A DNA stretch of 9,138 nt from Fidelibacterota bacterium (GCA_016784265.1 JADHUZ010000032.1:1-9138); one strand, 5' to 3'; counted from the stretch's first letter, positions 1 to 7,378 are shown. Program-made: numbers and translations. The notes: generated from the sequence alone by a model not told the origin.

Positions 1-1
1 T

Positions 2-1345
2 GCCGAGTCGGTGAAAAAAATCAACGAACAATTCGATGCCAAATTTGATGGCATAGGGATAGAATTTGATATTCTCGATGGTTACATTACAGTCATCACG
101 CCGATTGCAGGCTCTCCTTCGGACAAACTTGGAATTATGTCTGGCGATAGAATTATAGAAATTGAAGGAAAATCCGCCTATCAGATTACTCAGGAAGAGG
201 TTTTTGAAAAATTGCGAGGACCCAGAGGTTCCACGGTAAATGTTTCTATTGCGAGATCCGAAGAAGAAGATTTGTTGCACTTTAAAATTGTTAGGGATGA
301 AATCCCAATTTATAGTGTCCTTGCGGCATTTATGCTTGATGATTCAACTGGATATATCTATGCAACTCGTTTCGCGAAAACTACAACTGACGAGATTAAT
401 CATGCTGTCCAGAAATTACATAAAAAAGGCATGCACCGATTGATACTTGATCTTCGGAATAATGGTGGCGGATTGCTCGATCAAGCGTGGCGGGTCACCG
501 ATCTGTTTATCGCCGGCGGAGATACCATTGTTTATACGAGGGTGAAAGACGGTTCGGTTGATGAAGTGTATAAATCGCGAAACTTTCAGGAGCCATATCA
601 AATTCCTCTGGTTGTGCTCGTGAATCGCGCTTCTGCGAGCGCAAGCGAAATTGTCTCGGGCGCCTTGCAGGATTTGGATCGAGCCTTGGTCGTGGGCGAA
701 ACAACGTTTGGCAAAGGGTTGGTGCAGCGTCAAATTTCATTGTCTGACGGTGGATTTCTACGCCTAACGGTAGCACGCTACTACACTCCGAGCGGAAGGC
801 TGATTCAAAGGCCATACGAAAATGGTGTGCCTGATTATTATGCAAGTTTTGGGAATGAAAATCGCGATTCTCTTTTAACGGAAAATTTGAAGAATCGCCC
901 TCGCTACCAGACAAAATCTGGAAGAACTGTTTACGGCGGCGGCGGAATTACGCCAGATGTGATTTTACCGCTTGCTGATAAATTGCAACGAACAACCGTC
1001 AAAATACGAAGCCACAGCAAGCGTCTTATTTTTAATTATGCGTTTGATATTTCTTCAGATTTGAAAAATGTGGATTCTACAATGTTTTTCACGCAATTTA
1101 CGATTTCGGATGCGCAGTTAGAACAGTTCAAAAATTATGTGACGGATAAGACTGACATTTTGATTGACGCGGATGAATTTGAAAGGGATTCCGAATATTT
1201 GCGAAATCAAATCAAAGCAGAAATAGCAAACACGCTATTCCCCCAGATGGGAAAATCAGCAGGGTATAAGGTGCGAGCGACAATTGACAACCAAATTCAG
1301 GAAGCAATTGCGGTGTTTCCGAGAACGAAAGAGTTGAAATTTTGA
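2..1345 (+). CDS. S41 family C-terminal processing peptidase with PDZ domain (5' end outside window)
   Basis: Serine peptidase of the S41/Ctp family, which trims or degrades envelope proteins from their C-termini. The frame is open to the left edge (Ala-Glu-Ser before a GTG at 11). That GTG has no Shine-Dalgarno and lies just ahead of the family's conserved F-x-GIGIEF stretch, so the real start, with the signal peptide and N-terminal helices, is upstream. Numbering from the GTG: a PDZ domain spans about 15-95 (GSPSDKLGIMSGDRI), the substrate-groove motif LDLRNNGGGLL is at 146-156, and the catalytic serine is S210 in SASASEI. Lysine K235 and glutamine Q239 lie in GKGLVQ. The Ser-Lys spacing of 25 and Lys-Gln spacing of 4 match the Ser/Lys/Gln triad of B. 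subtilis CtpB. A C-terminal extension (about 325-444) is predicted mostly helical and ends in TGA. No terminator hairpin follows. Family assignment is firm; the natural substrate is unknown. Confidence 0.93.
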   Translation, partial: AESVKKINEQFDAKFDGIGIEFDILDGYITVITPIAGSPSDKLGIMSGDRIIEIEGKSAYQITQEEVFEKLRGPRGSTVNVSIARSEEEDLLHFKIVRDEIPIYSVLAAFMLDDSTGYIYATRFAKTTTDEINHAVQKLHKKGMHRLILDLRNNGGGLLDQAWRVTDLFIAGGDTIVYTRVKDGSVDEVYKSRNFQEPYQIPLVVLVNRASASASEIVSGALQDLDRALVVGETTFGKGLVQRQISLSDGGFLRLTVARYYTPSGRLIQRPYENGVPDYYASFGNENRDSLLTENLKNRPRYQTKSGRTVYGGGGITPDVILPLADKLQRTTVKIRSHSKRLIFNYAFDISSDLKNVDSTMFFTQFTISDAQLEQFKNYVTDKTDILIDADEFERDSEYLRNQIKAEIANTLFPQMGKSAGYKVRATIDNQIQEAIAVFPRTKELKF

Positions 1346-1363
1346 TTTTAACACATATTTTCG

Positions 1364-1392
1364 TTGTATAGAATTGAAAATTAACATAAAAT
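1364..1392 (+). promoter_or_regulatory. Candidate sigma70-like promoter for the exbB-exbD-exbD-tonB operon
   Basis: A TTGTAT hexamer (1364-1369) lies exactly 17 bp before TAAAAT (1387-1392). The -10 matches the consensus at five of six positions, but the -35 matches at only three. It is the best-spaced pair I found in the 124-bp gap after the S41 gene. In AT-rich DNA such pairs arise by chance, and in Bacteroidota-like hosts the consensus differs, so this is only a candidate. It would give a leader of roughly 70 nt containing the palindrome at 1414-1425. Confidence 0.3.
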
Positions 1393-1413
1393 TACGCACC
1401 TAAATTTTGTGGG

Positions 1414-1425
1414 AAACACGTGTTT
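1414..1425. promoter_or_regulatory. Perfect 12-bp palindrome AAACACGTGTTT upstream of exbB
   Basis: AAACAC followed directly by its reverse complement GTGTTT. The symmetry stops at the flanking bases. With no loop it would not form a transcript hairpin, so a site for a symmetric DNA-binding dimer is the more natural reading. It lies 44 bp before the exbB start and about 21 bp after the candidate -10, a position suited to repression. The regulator is unknown. It does not resemble a Fur box as I know it. Confidence 0.35.
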
Positions 1426-1453
1426 TTGAAAGCCTATTTTAACATAGTATCTA

Positions 1454-1459
1454 AAGGAG
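1454..1459 (+). promoter_or_regulatory. Ribosome binding site of exbB
   Basis: AAGGAG, 10 nt before the ATG at 1470. It is the only strong Shine-Dalgarno in the four-gene operon and fixes the exbB start in preference to the in-frame ATG at 1503. The downstream genes have weak or no such site and probably rely on translational coupling. Confidence 0.75.
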
Positions 1460-1469
1460 ATAGACAATA

Positions 1470-2096
1470 ATGGTTGAATTATATCACCAGGGCGGTGCTT
1501 TTATGCACCCAATCCTCGTCATTTTCATTTTCGGGTTAGTCATAGTGATAGAGCGGTTTTATACGCTTACCAAAGCACTAACAGTAACGCGGAAATTTTT
1601 GCACTCTGTCAATGAGAGTTTGGAAAACAATGGAGTCCAATCTGCTGTTGAAGTTTGTGAAAATACGCCGGGACCCGTTGCCGAAATTTTTCACGCAGGT
1701 CTTTCCCGATATCCGGAGGGATTGTCAGCGGTAGAAAAATCCATACAATCTGCGGGGCAAATTGCGATGGCTTTTCTCGAAAAAAACATGACTTGGCTCA
1801 CTACCGTTTCTACAATAGCGCCGTTGCTCGGTTTTACAGGAACGGTTTGGGGAATGGTTATTGCTTTTCAGGATATTGCCGCGGCAAACGACATTTCGCC
1901 GGCAATCGTCGCAGGCGGTATTTCTATGGCGCTGTTGACGACATTGTTTGGTTTGGTTGTGGCAATGATTATTCAGATCGCACAAAATACATTTGCTTGG
2001 ATTATTGACAAACTAATCTTGCACATGGAAAGCAGTTCTGTGGATTTGATGGATAAATTGACGCAGTTGGAAATTCAAGGGAAATTAGGGAACTAA
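1470..2096 (+). CDS. exbB: MotA/TolQ/ExbB family proton channel protein
   Basis: Inner-membrane proton-channel subunit that, with ExbD, converts proton motive force into movement of TonB. At 208 residues it is a compact ExbB without the long periplasmic N-terminal domain seen in some relatives. Three hydrophobic segments are visible, at about 12-30, 110-133 and 145-170. A cytoplasmic loop and helix lie between the first two, and the C-terminal tail is amphipathic. The core motif APLLGFTGTVWGMVIAF (117-133) and the partner segment ALLTTLFGL (154-162) are characteristic. By motif alignment, T125 and T158 match the channel threonines T148 and T181 of E. coli ExbB. The adjacent exbD, exbD and tonB genes favour ExbB over TolQ or MotA. 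It is the first gene of the operon, with a strong ribosome binding site. Confidence 0.93.
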   Translation: MVELYHQGGAFMHPILVIFIFGLVIVIERFYTLTKALTVTRKFLHSVNESLENNGVQSAVEVCENTPGPVAEIFHAGLSRYPEGLSAVEKSIQSAGQIAMAFLEKNMTWLTTVSTIAPLLGFTGTVWGMVIAFQDIAAANDISPAIVAGGISMALLTTLFGLVVAMIIQIAQNTFAWIIDKLILHMESSSVDLMDKLTQLEIQGKLGN

Positions 2097-2102
2097 ACAG
2101 AT

Positions 2103-2498
2103 ATGCTCGTTGAAAATCGAAAAAAGCATGTTGGCGAAATCCCGACTTCTTCTATGGCGGATATTGCATTTTTACTGCTCGTGTTTTTCTTGGTTACGAC
2201 AACTATTGATATGGATAAAGGGCTGGGAATTGTTTTGCCTGCCGAAGGGCAAGAGACGGAGGTTTCCAAAAAGAATATCACAAACATTTTGATTAACGCG
2301 CAAAATAAGGTGATGATTGATAAGGAAATCGTCGATGTATCTGCTATTAAGCCGCTGATTAAACAAAAAATCACAGCAAACGACAAGTTGATTGTATCAT
2401 TAAAAACAGCGCCACAAACATCCTACGAAACGTATTTAAAGGTCGTAGATCAACTGAAATTGGCGAACGCCACACGAATTTCAATAGCGAATCAGTAA
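2103..2498 (+). CDS. exbD: ExbD/TolR family biopolymer transport protein, first copy
   Basis: Partner of ExbB in the proton-driven motor. The protein has 131 residues: a short cytoplasmic N-terminus, one transmembrane helix (about 20-37, DIAFLLLVFFLVTTTI) and a periplasmic domain to the C-terminus. D20 in SSMADIAF occupies the place of the essential membrane aspartate (D25 of E. coli ExbD) that carries protons. The motif EIPTSSM just before the helix is shared with the next gene. It starts 6 bp after exbB with only a weak AGGGAA upstream, so coupled translation is likely. The periplasmic part (KVMIDKEIVDVSAIKPLI, later LIVSLKTAPQTSYETYLKVVDQL) fits the ExbD/TolR fold, with the usual 'D at the membrane, helix pair at the end' layout. 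ExbD rather than TolR is inferred from the neighbouring tonB. Confidence 0.92.
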   Translation: MLVENRKKHVGEIPTSSMADIAFLLLVFFLVTTTIDMDKGLGIVLPAEGQETEVSKKNITNILINAQNKVMIDKEIVDVSAIKPLIKQKITANDKLIVSLKTAPQTSYETYLKVVDQLKLANATRISIANQ

Positions 2499-2500
2499 TC

Positions 2501-2914
2501 ATGAAATTTAGCAGAAAAACTAAGGTCAAAACAGAAATCCCGACATCTTCTATGCCGGATATAATTTTTATGTTATTGATTTTTTTTATGGTTACAACCG
2601 TGATGAAAGAATTCGATGGTTTGCCTGTTTTGCTCCCGAGTGCTCACAAAGATGCAATAAAAAAATTGGACACAAAGCGCCATGTAACCCATGTTTGGGT
2701 CGATCGTTTGGGTACAATTTGCATTAATGACAAGACATACAAAATTGATGATGTTCGCACAGTGATGTGGGGAATAAGAGCCGCCGATCCGCAGCTGATT
2801 GTCTCTATGAAAATGGACAAAGGGCTGAAGATGGAAACCGTTAACAGCCTCCATCAGGAGATGAGGAAGGCAGATGCATTGAAAATTAACTATTCTACAA
2901 AAACGATTGGATAA
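2501..2914 (+). CDS. exbD: ExbD/TolR family biopolymer transport protein, second copy
   Basis: A second ExbD paralogue, 137 residues, beginning 2 bp after the stop of the first with no recognisable Shine-Dalgarno. It has the same plan: a basic N-terminus (KFSRKTKVK), the motif EIPTSSMPDI with D20 as the putative proton-carrying aspartate, a transmembrane helix at about 20-35 (DIIFMLLIFFMVTTVM) and a periplasmic domain of about 100 residues. Outside the membrane region it differs clearly from the first copy, so this is an old, functionally separated duplication and not a recent repeat. Tandem exbD genes before tonB occur in several Gram-negative lineages. Whether the two proteins form a heterodimer in the ExbB pore is inference. 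Confidence 0.92.
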   Translation: MKFSRKTKVKTEIPTSSMPDIIFMLLIFFMVTTVMKEFDGLPVLLPSAHKDAIKKLDTKRHVTHVWVDRLGTICINDKTYKIDDVRTVMWGIRAADPQLIVSMKMDKGLKMETVNSLHQEMRKADALKINYSTKTIG

Positions 2915-2916
2915 TT

Positions 2917-3570
2917 ATGGCATTTCGTAAAAATCCTGCTATCAGTTTGCGCTCGAGATATCGAATTGTTACGGAAATATCTGCGATTGTTGTACTGGTT
3001 TTGTTGACGATTATTGCGATGGCTTATCCTCGATTTCGCACGGAAAAAATTGATACAGAAAAATTTGAATTTGAAATCGAGCAAATTGATATTCCGGAAA
3101 CCGAGCAATATGAAAAACCACCAGCACCACCGCGACCTTCTATTCCAATAGAATCGGAAAATGAGGATTTTGCCGAAGATGTTACAATTGAGGAAACCGA
3201 GTTCGAAGATTTTGTAGAATGGGAAGAGCCGCCGCCTGCACCCGATTCCAACGAGCGATACAAATTTTATCCTTATGACGAACCGCCGGAGCCTGTCGGT
3301 GGTTATGCCGCAATTATGAAAAATGTGAAATATCCTGAAATTGCGCAGGAAGCCGGGATTGAGGGGAAAGTTCCTGTCAATTTCATTTTAGACGAAACAG
3401 GAAAAGTGCTTGATGTGTGGGTTGACGAGGGGCAAGGTATCCCCAATACGGGATTGAACGAAGCGGCTATGACGGCAATCAAGAAAACTAAATTCAAGCC
3501 AGCCATGCAACGTGACCGTCCGGTTAAAGTGAAAATGGCAATCACTATCAACTTCAAGCTCGAAAATTAA
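2917..3570 (+). CDS. tonB: TonB family energy transducer
   Basis: TonB links the ExbB/ExbD motor to outer-membrane receptors. The 217-residue protein has a basic cytoplasmic start, one membrane anchor (about 19-38), a periplasmic linker and a C-terminal TonB domain (about 128-217). That domain shows the family pattern: a YP motif (139-140), then IAQEAGIEGKVPVNFILDETG, then ALKxxxFKPA-like TAIKKTKFKPA, then a final beta strand (VKVKMAITINFKL). The linker (41-130) is strongly acidic: I count 29 Asp/Glu against 7 Lys/Arg, with 15 prolines. This is unlike the Lys-Pro-rich stretch of E. coli TonB. The membrane segment has no histidine where E. coli has H20. It starts 2 bp after the second exbD and ends 21 bp before a strong terminator, so it closes the operon. 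A TonB call is secure; its receptor partners are not in the window. Confidence 0.93.
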   Translation: MAFRKNPAISLRSRYRIVTEISAIVVLVLLTIIAMAYPRFRTEKIDTEKFEFEIEQIDIPETEQYEKPPAPPRPSIPIESENEDFAEDVTIEETEFEDFVEWEEPPPAPDSNERYKFYPYDEPPEPVGGYAAIMKNVKYPEIAQEAGIEGKVPVNFILDETGKVLDVWVDEGQGIPNTGLNEAAMTAIKKTKFKPAMQRDRPVKVKMAITINFKLEN

Positions 3571-3591
3571 TACAACCTAAAATTGTTACAA

Positions 3592-3620
3592 AAAAGCCCG
3601 AGAAATCTTCTCGGGCTTTT
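3592..3620. terminator. Bidirectional rho-independent terminator between tonB and nifJ
   Basis: A perfect 13-bp inverted repeat (AAAAGCCCGAGAA / TTCTCGGGCTTTT) around a 3-nt ATC centre. In the transcript the inner A-U pairs probably open into a larger loop. On the plus strand the GC-rich stem is followed by TTTTCTTTT, ending the tonB operon. On the minus strand it is followed by TTTTTT, ending nifJ, whose stop lies 24 bp away. One hairpin therefore serves two converging transcripts. Confidence 0.9.
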
Positions 3621-3643
3621 CTTTTGCAGATTAAACCAAATCT

Positions 3644-6600
3644 TTATGAATCGGATTTTTCATGCACCTCGATATTCGCCAATCCACGAAAATAATTGTA
3701 ATTTTCTTTCGCTTCTTTGTCAGCGCGTTCGAGCAATAGTTTCGCACGCTCAGGATCAATTTTCAGCAGGCGCTTGAAACGATTCTCGCTATACATAAAG
3801 TCCTCGATATTAGATTTCGGCTTTTTGGAATCTAATTGCAATGGATTTTTGCCAGCCAACGCACGTGCAGGATTATAACGATACAATGGCCAGTAACCAC
3901 TTTCCACTGCAACTTTTTGCTGCTGCATCCCTTTTGCCATATCAATTCCGTGCTCGATACAATGGCTGTACGCCAAAATAATCGAAGGTCCCGGATGCGC
4001 TTCGGCTTCCAAAAAGGCTTTTACTGTTTGAGCATCGTTTGCGCCCATTGCAATTTTTGCCACATAAACATCGCCAAAACTCATCATTTCGAGTCCAAGT
4101 TTCTTTTTCCCAATTCCCTTTCCTGATGATGCGAATTTTGCAATCGCTCCGAGTTGTGTCGCTTTGGATGCTTGTCCGCCTGTGTTGGAATAGACTTCCG
4201 TGTCCAAAACCAGCACATTGACATCACGGCCGGAGCCCATTACATGATCGAGTCCACCAAAACCGATATCATACGCCCATCCATCGCCACCGACAATCCA
4301 AACCGATTTTTTTACAAGATTATCGGAAATGGACAGCAGTTGTTTTGCACGTGCCGAATCAATTTTTACCAAAATTTCATTCAATTTTGCAACGCGCTCG
4401 CGTTGGGCAAAAATTCCGGGTTCTGTTGTTTGATCTGCATTCACAATCGCGTCCACAAGATCTGCTCCGATTTTTTCGCGGAGTTCCAAGAGCAAACCGT
4501 TGGCATAATCCTTGTGTTTATCAATTGTCAATCGAAAACCTAAACCAAATTCGGCATTATCTTCAAACAGCGAATTTGACCAAGTTGGACCTCGCCCATC
4601 GGCATTTTTCTGCCATGGTGCTGTCGGCAAATTTCCGCCATAAATCGAAGAACAACCTGTTGCATTTGCGATAATCATCCGGTCTCCGAATAATTGTGTT
4701 GCCAGTTTGATGTATGGTGTTTCGCCGCATCCAGCACAAGCACCAGAAAATTCAAACAACGGCTCGAGAATCTGTGAGCCTTTAACGGTATTGTGTTTTA
4801 CTCGATCGCGTGCAACTTCTGGCAAATTCAAAAAGAAATCCCAATTTTTCGCTTCGGCATCACGGATTGGGCGTTGCGGTTTCATGTTAATTGCGCGGCG
4901 TTCCGGGTTTTGTTTGTCAGCCACAGGACAGATTTCCACGCAAATTTCGCAACCAGTACAATCTTCCGGTGCAACTTGAAGCGAATAGACCTCATTTTCG
5001 TCCCACTCTTTGCCTTTTGCTTTCATCCATTTGAAAGTTTCGGGGGCATCGTCGAGCAATGCTTTGTCATAAATTTTTGGGCGAATAACAGCGTGTGGAC
5101 AAGCCATCGCACATTTGTTACATTGGATACAGAGGTCTGTTTCCCAAACTGGAATTGCATCCGCGATATTGCGTTTTTCCCATTTCGTCGTCGCAGTTGG
5201 CCAGGTGCCATCGTTTGGAAATGCGCTCACCGGCAAATCGTCGCCTTGTCCTGTCATCATTGGCGCGGTTACATTTTTTACAAAATCAGGTGCAGAATCA
5301 GGCACAATCGAAATTGTTTTTTCCGCGCCCGTCAGAGTTTCCGGCACTTCAACCTGATGCAAATTTGCGATTGTCTGATCCACGGCGTTGTAATTTTTTG
5401 CTACAACCTCTTCGCCTTTTGCGCCATAAGTTTTTTCAATCATATTTTTGATTTTTGCAATTGCTTCATCTTTCGGTAAAATCCCGGAAATCGCGAAAAA
5501 ACAAGTCTGCATAATCGTGTTGATTCGTGCTCCCATTCCAGTTTCCTTCGCTACTTTCAGCGCATCAATCACATAAAATTTCAGTTTGTTGTCCAGAATC
5601 TGTTTCTGAACATTGCGCGGCAAAGTGTCCCAAATCTCATCTGCCGGATGCGGACTGTTTAGTAAAAATGTTCCACCCGGCACAGCCGATTTTAGCACAT
5701 CAACCGTGTTGATAAATTCCGCTTGATGACACGCGATAAAATTGGCATGCCGAATCAAATATGTAGATTGAATCGGATCTTTTCCAAATCGCAAATGAGA
5801 AATCGTCATACTGCCGGCTTTTTTTGAATCGTACACGAAATAACCTTGCGCATAATTTTCCGTTTCTTCGCCAATAATTTTAATCGAGTTTTTATTCGCA
5901 CTGACTGTCCCATCTGCGCCAAGACCATAAAACATCCCGCGAAAATTCTTCTCTTCGTTTACCGAAAATTCTGCGTCATAATCAAGCGAAATTTTGTTCA
6001 AATCATCGTTAATTCCAATTGTGAAATGATTTCTCGGCTCGCCGGATTTCAAGTTGTCATACACGGCTTTAATCATTCCCGGTGTGAATTCTTTGCTGGA
6101 AAGTCCATAACGACCGCCGACAACCTTAGGCATCGTTTCAAATGGGAAATTTGCCGTTTCTTGTGCTTCTTTGAGCGCGGTAACAACATCTTGATACAGA
6201 GGCTCACCGATTGCGCCGGGCTCTTTCGTTCTATCCAGAACGGCAATATTTTTCGTCGTTTTCGGTAATGCTTCGATGAAATGTTTCATCGAAAACGGAC
6301 GATACAAACGCACTTTGAGCACCCCGATATTTTCGTCCGATTGGTTTAAAACTTCCACAGTTTCGTGCACGGCATCTGCGCCGGAACCCATAATAATCAC
6401 AATTCGTTCGGCATTTGGAGAGCCAACATAATCAAACAAATTGTACTGCCTACCAACGATTTTTTCGAATTGATCCATTGTTTCTTGAACGATTTCCGGC
6501 GTTGCTTCATAGTAAGAATTTGCAGTTTCGCGTACTTGAAAAAAGACATCCGGATTTTGCGCTGTTCCGCGTAAAACGGGATTGTTTGGATTCATTCCGC

Positions 6601-7216
6601 GCTTGCGATGTGCCAAAACGAGATCATCGTCAATCATCGCACGAATGTCATCGTCGTTTAGTTGTTCAATTTTTGCGACTTCGTGCGAGGTGCGAAAGCC
6701 ATCAAAAAAATGCAAAAATGGGATTCTGGTTTTCAGCGTTGCAGATTGTGAGATTAACGCTAAATCCATAACTTCTTGAACGCTGTTGGAAGAAAGAAGT
6801 GCAAATCCTGTTTGGCGAGTTGCCATTACATCAGAATGATCGCCAAAAATCGAAAGTGCATGTGTGGCAAGTGTTCTAGCCGAAACATGAAAAGCCGTCG
6901 AAGTCAATTCGCCTGCAATTTTATACATATTCGGAATCATCAAAAGCAAGCCTTGCGATGCCGTGAATGTTGTCGTCAACGCACCAGTTTGCAACGCACC
7001 GTGGACAGCACCAGCCGCGCCACCTTCGGATTGCATTTCTATTACTTCCGGCACGGCGCCCCAAATGTTTTTTATTCCAATCGCCGACCAAGCATCTGCG
7101 TTTTCACCCATCGGTGAGGATGGCGTAATCGGATAAATCGCACAAACTTCGTTCGTCTTGTGTGCGATATACGAAGCCGCTTCATTCCCGTCGATTGTTA
7201 CCATTTTTCTTGTCAT
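3644..7216 (-). CDS. nifJ: Pyruvate:ferredoxin (flavodoxin) oxidoreductase, single-chain
   Basis: Cytoplasmic enzyme that converts pyruvate and CoA to acetyl-CoA and CO2, reducing ferredoxin or flavodoxin. Its length, 1190 residues, is normal for homodimeric PFOR. The N-terminal domain shows T31 (YPITPSSP), E64 (EMQSEGGAAG) and R114 (HVSART), the same numbers as the active-site residues of the Desulfovibrio africanus enzyme. A 2[4Fe-4S] ferredoxin-like domain has C696, C699, C702, C706 and C753, C756, C759, C763. The proximal cluster is held by C827 and C830 (CAGCGE), C855 (TGCSSIYGG) and C1086 (YSHCIEHG). The thiamine diphosphate/Mg site runs from GDGW (977-980) to YSNTGG, with N1011 equivalent to N996 of D. 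africanus. No key residue is missing. The ATG at 7216 is preceded by AGAAGGA at 7-nt spacing. It is transcribed alone, divergent from the transporter gene. Pyruvate is the expected substrate; a related 2-oxoacid cannot be excluded by sequence. Confidence 0.97.
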   Translation of the reverse strand: MTRKMVTIDGNEAASYIAHKTNEVCAIYPITPSSPMGENADAWSAIGIKNIWGAVPEVIEMQSEGGAAGAVHGALQTGALTTTFTASQGLLLMIPNMYKIAGELTSTAFHVSARTLATHALSIFGDHSDVMATRQTGFALLSSNSVQEVMDLALISQSATLKTRIPFLHFFDGFRTSHEVAKIEQLNDDDIRAMIDDDLVLAHRKRGMNPNNPVLRGTAQNPDVFFQVRETANSYYEATPEIVQETMDQFEKIVGRQYNLFDYVGSPNAERIVIIMGSGADAVHETVEVLNQSDENIGVLKVRLYRPFSMKHFIEALPKTTKNIAVLDRTKEPGAIGEPLYQDVVTALKEAQETANFPFETMPKVVGGRYGLSSKEFTPGMIKAVYDNLKSGEPRNHFTIGINDDLNKISLDYDAEFSVNEEKNFRGMFYGLGADGTVSANKNSIKIIGEETENYAQGYFVYDSKKAGSMTISHLRFGKDPIQSTYLIRHANFIACHQAEFINTVDVLKSAVPGGTFLLNSPHPADEIWDTLPRNVQKQILDNKLKFYVIDALKVAKETGMGARINTIMQTCFFAISGILPKDEAIAKIKNMIEKTYGAKGEEVVAKNYNAVDQTIANLHQVEVPETLTGAEKTISIVPDSAPDFVKNVTAPMMTGQGDDLPVSAFPNDGTWPTATTKWEKRNIADAIPVWETDLCIQCNKCAMACPHAVIRPKIYDKALLDDAPETFKWMKAKGKEWDENEVYSLQVAPEDCTGCEICVEICPVADKQNPERRAINMKPQRPIRDAEAKNWDFFLNLPEVARDRVKHNTVKGSQILEPLFEFSGACAGCGETPYIKLATQLFGDRMIIANATGCSSIYGGNLPTAPWQKNADGRGPTWSNSLFEDNAEFGLGFRLTIDKHKDYANGLLLELREKIGADLVDAIVNADQTTEPGIFAQRERVAKLNEILVKIDSARAKQLLSISDNLVKKSVWIVGGDGWAYDIGFGGLDHVMGSGRDVNVLVLDTEVYSNTGGQASKATQLGAIAKFASSGKGIGKKKLGLEMMSFGDVYVAKIAMGANDAQTVKAFLEAEAHPGPSIILAYSHCIEHGIDMAKGMQQQKVAVESGYWPLYRYNPARALAGKNPLQLDSKKPKSNIEDFMYSENRFKRLLKIDPERAKLLLERADKEAKENYNYFRGLANIEVHEKSDS

Positions 7217-7223
7217 TTTTTGT

Positions 7224-7230
7224 TCCTTCT
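7224..7230 (-). promoter_or_regulatory. Ribosome binding site of nifJ
   Basis: AGAAGGA on the minus strand, 7 nt before the nifJ ATG. It supports that start over the in-frame Met5, which begins the conserved MVTIDGNEAA. Confidence 0.7.
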
Positions 7231-7242
7231 TTTGCTACGTGA

Positions 7243-7271
7243 TTTTTATTTTGATGGACGAAACCTGTCAA
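7243..7271 (-). promoter_or_regulatory. Probable sigma70-type promoter of nifJ
   Basis: Read on the minus strand, a consensus TTGACA (7271-7266) is followed after exactly 17 bp by TAAAAA (7248-7243), which matches TATAAT at four of six positions. This would place the transcript start about 20 nt before the ATG, leaving just enough room for the ribosome binding site. A second perfect TTGACA occurs upstream at 7325-7320 in a repeated context, with only a weak -10 (GTAAAT or TAAATT at 18-19 bp). Confidence 0.5.
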
Positions 7272-7330
7272 ATTTTGTAATTTTCTGAGCCTGAAATTTA
7301 CGGAAAAACAGGATTAAACTGTCAACTTTT
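7256..7330. repeat. Two direct copies of a ~20-bp element in the nifJ/transporter divergent region
   Basis: Copy one (7256-7276) and copy two (7311-7330) share the plan GGAnnAAAC(C)TGTCAAnTTTT. They agree at 17 of 20 aligned positions with one single-base gap, and each carries the minus-strand TTGACA. Start-to-start distance is 55 bp, or 54 bp between the TTGACA cores. They could be tandem promoters or two sites for one regulator acting on the divergent genes. AT-richness makes part of the match cheap, but GGA, AAAC and TGTCAA are not simple-sequence. Confidence 0.4.
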
Positions 7331-7349
7331 ATTGATTATTTTTGTTAAA

Positions 7350-7366
7350 TTTCGCACCGTGCAAAA
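7350..7366. promoter_or_regulatory. Imperfect 17-bp inverted repeat just before the transporter start
   Basis: TTTCGCAC, a central C, then GTGCAAAA. Seven of eight positions pair, with an uninterrupted GCAC/GTGC core. It ends 12 nt before the TTG start at 7379 and occupies the place where a Shine-Dalgarno would normally lie. It could be an operator or a weak RNA hairpin. The short stem and one-base centre argue for a DNA site. Confidence 0.3.
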
Positions 7367-7378
7367 GATAAATAAATC

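Noticed and set aside
11..13. GTG as the true start of the S41 peptidase
   Set aside because: The frame is open to the window edge, there is no ribosome site, and a start here would leave a secreted family member without signal peptide or N-terminal helices.
4154..5479. Long plus-strand ORFs lying inside nifJ (for example 4154-4543 and 4793-5479)
   Set aside because: They are antisense shadows of a gene with complete PFOR motifs. Their translations show no domain pattern and are cysteine/phenylalanine-rich, as expected from reversed codons.
7278..7300. Imperfect inverted repeat TAATTTTC / GAAATTTA with a 7-nt loop in the nifJ upstream region
   Set aside because: It pairs at 7 of 8 positions but is almost entirely A/T, so little better than chance and too weak as an RNA hairpin.
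7334..7349. FNR-like half-site (TTGAT) and Rex-like half-site (TTGTTAA) upstream of the symporter
   Set aside because: Only single half-sites are present, without the matching inverted half at the required spacing. AT-rich DNA yields these by chance.
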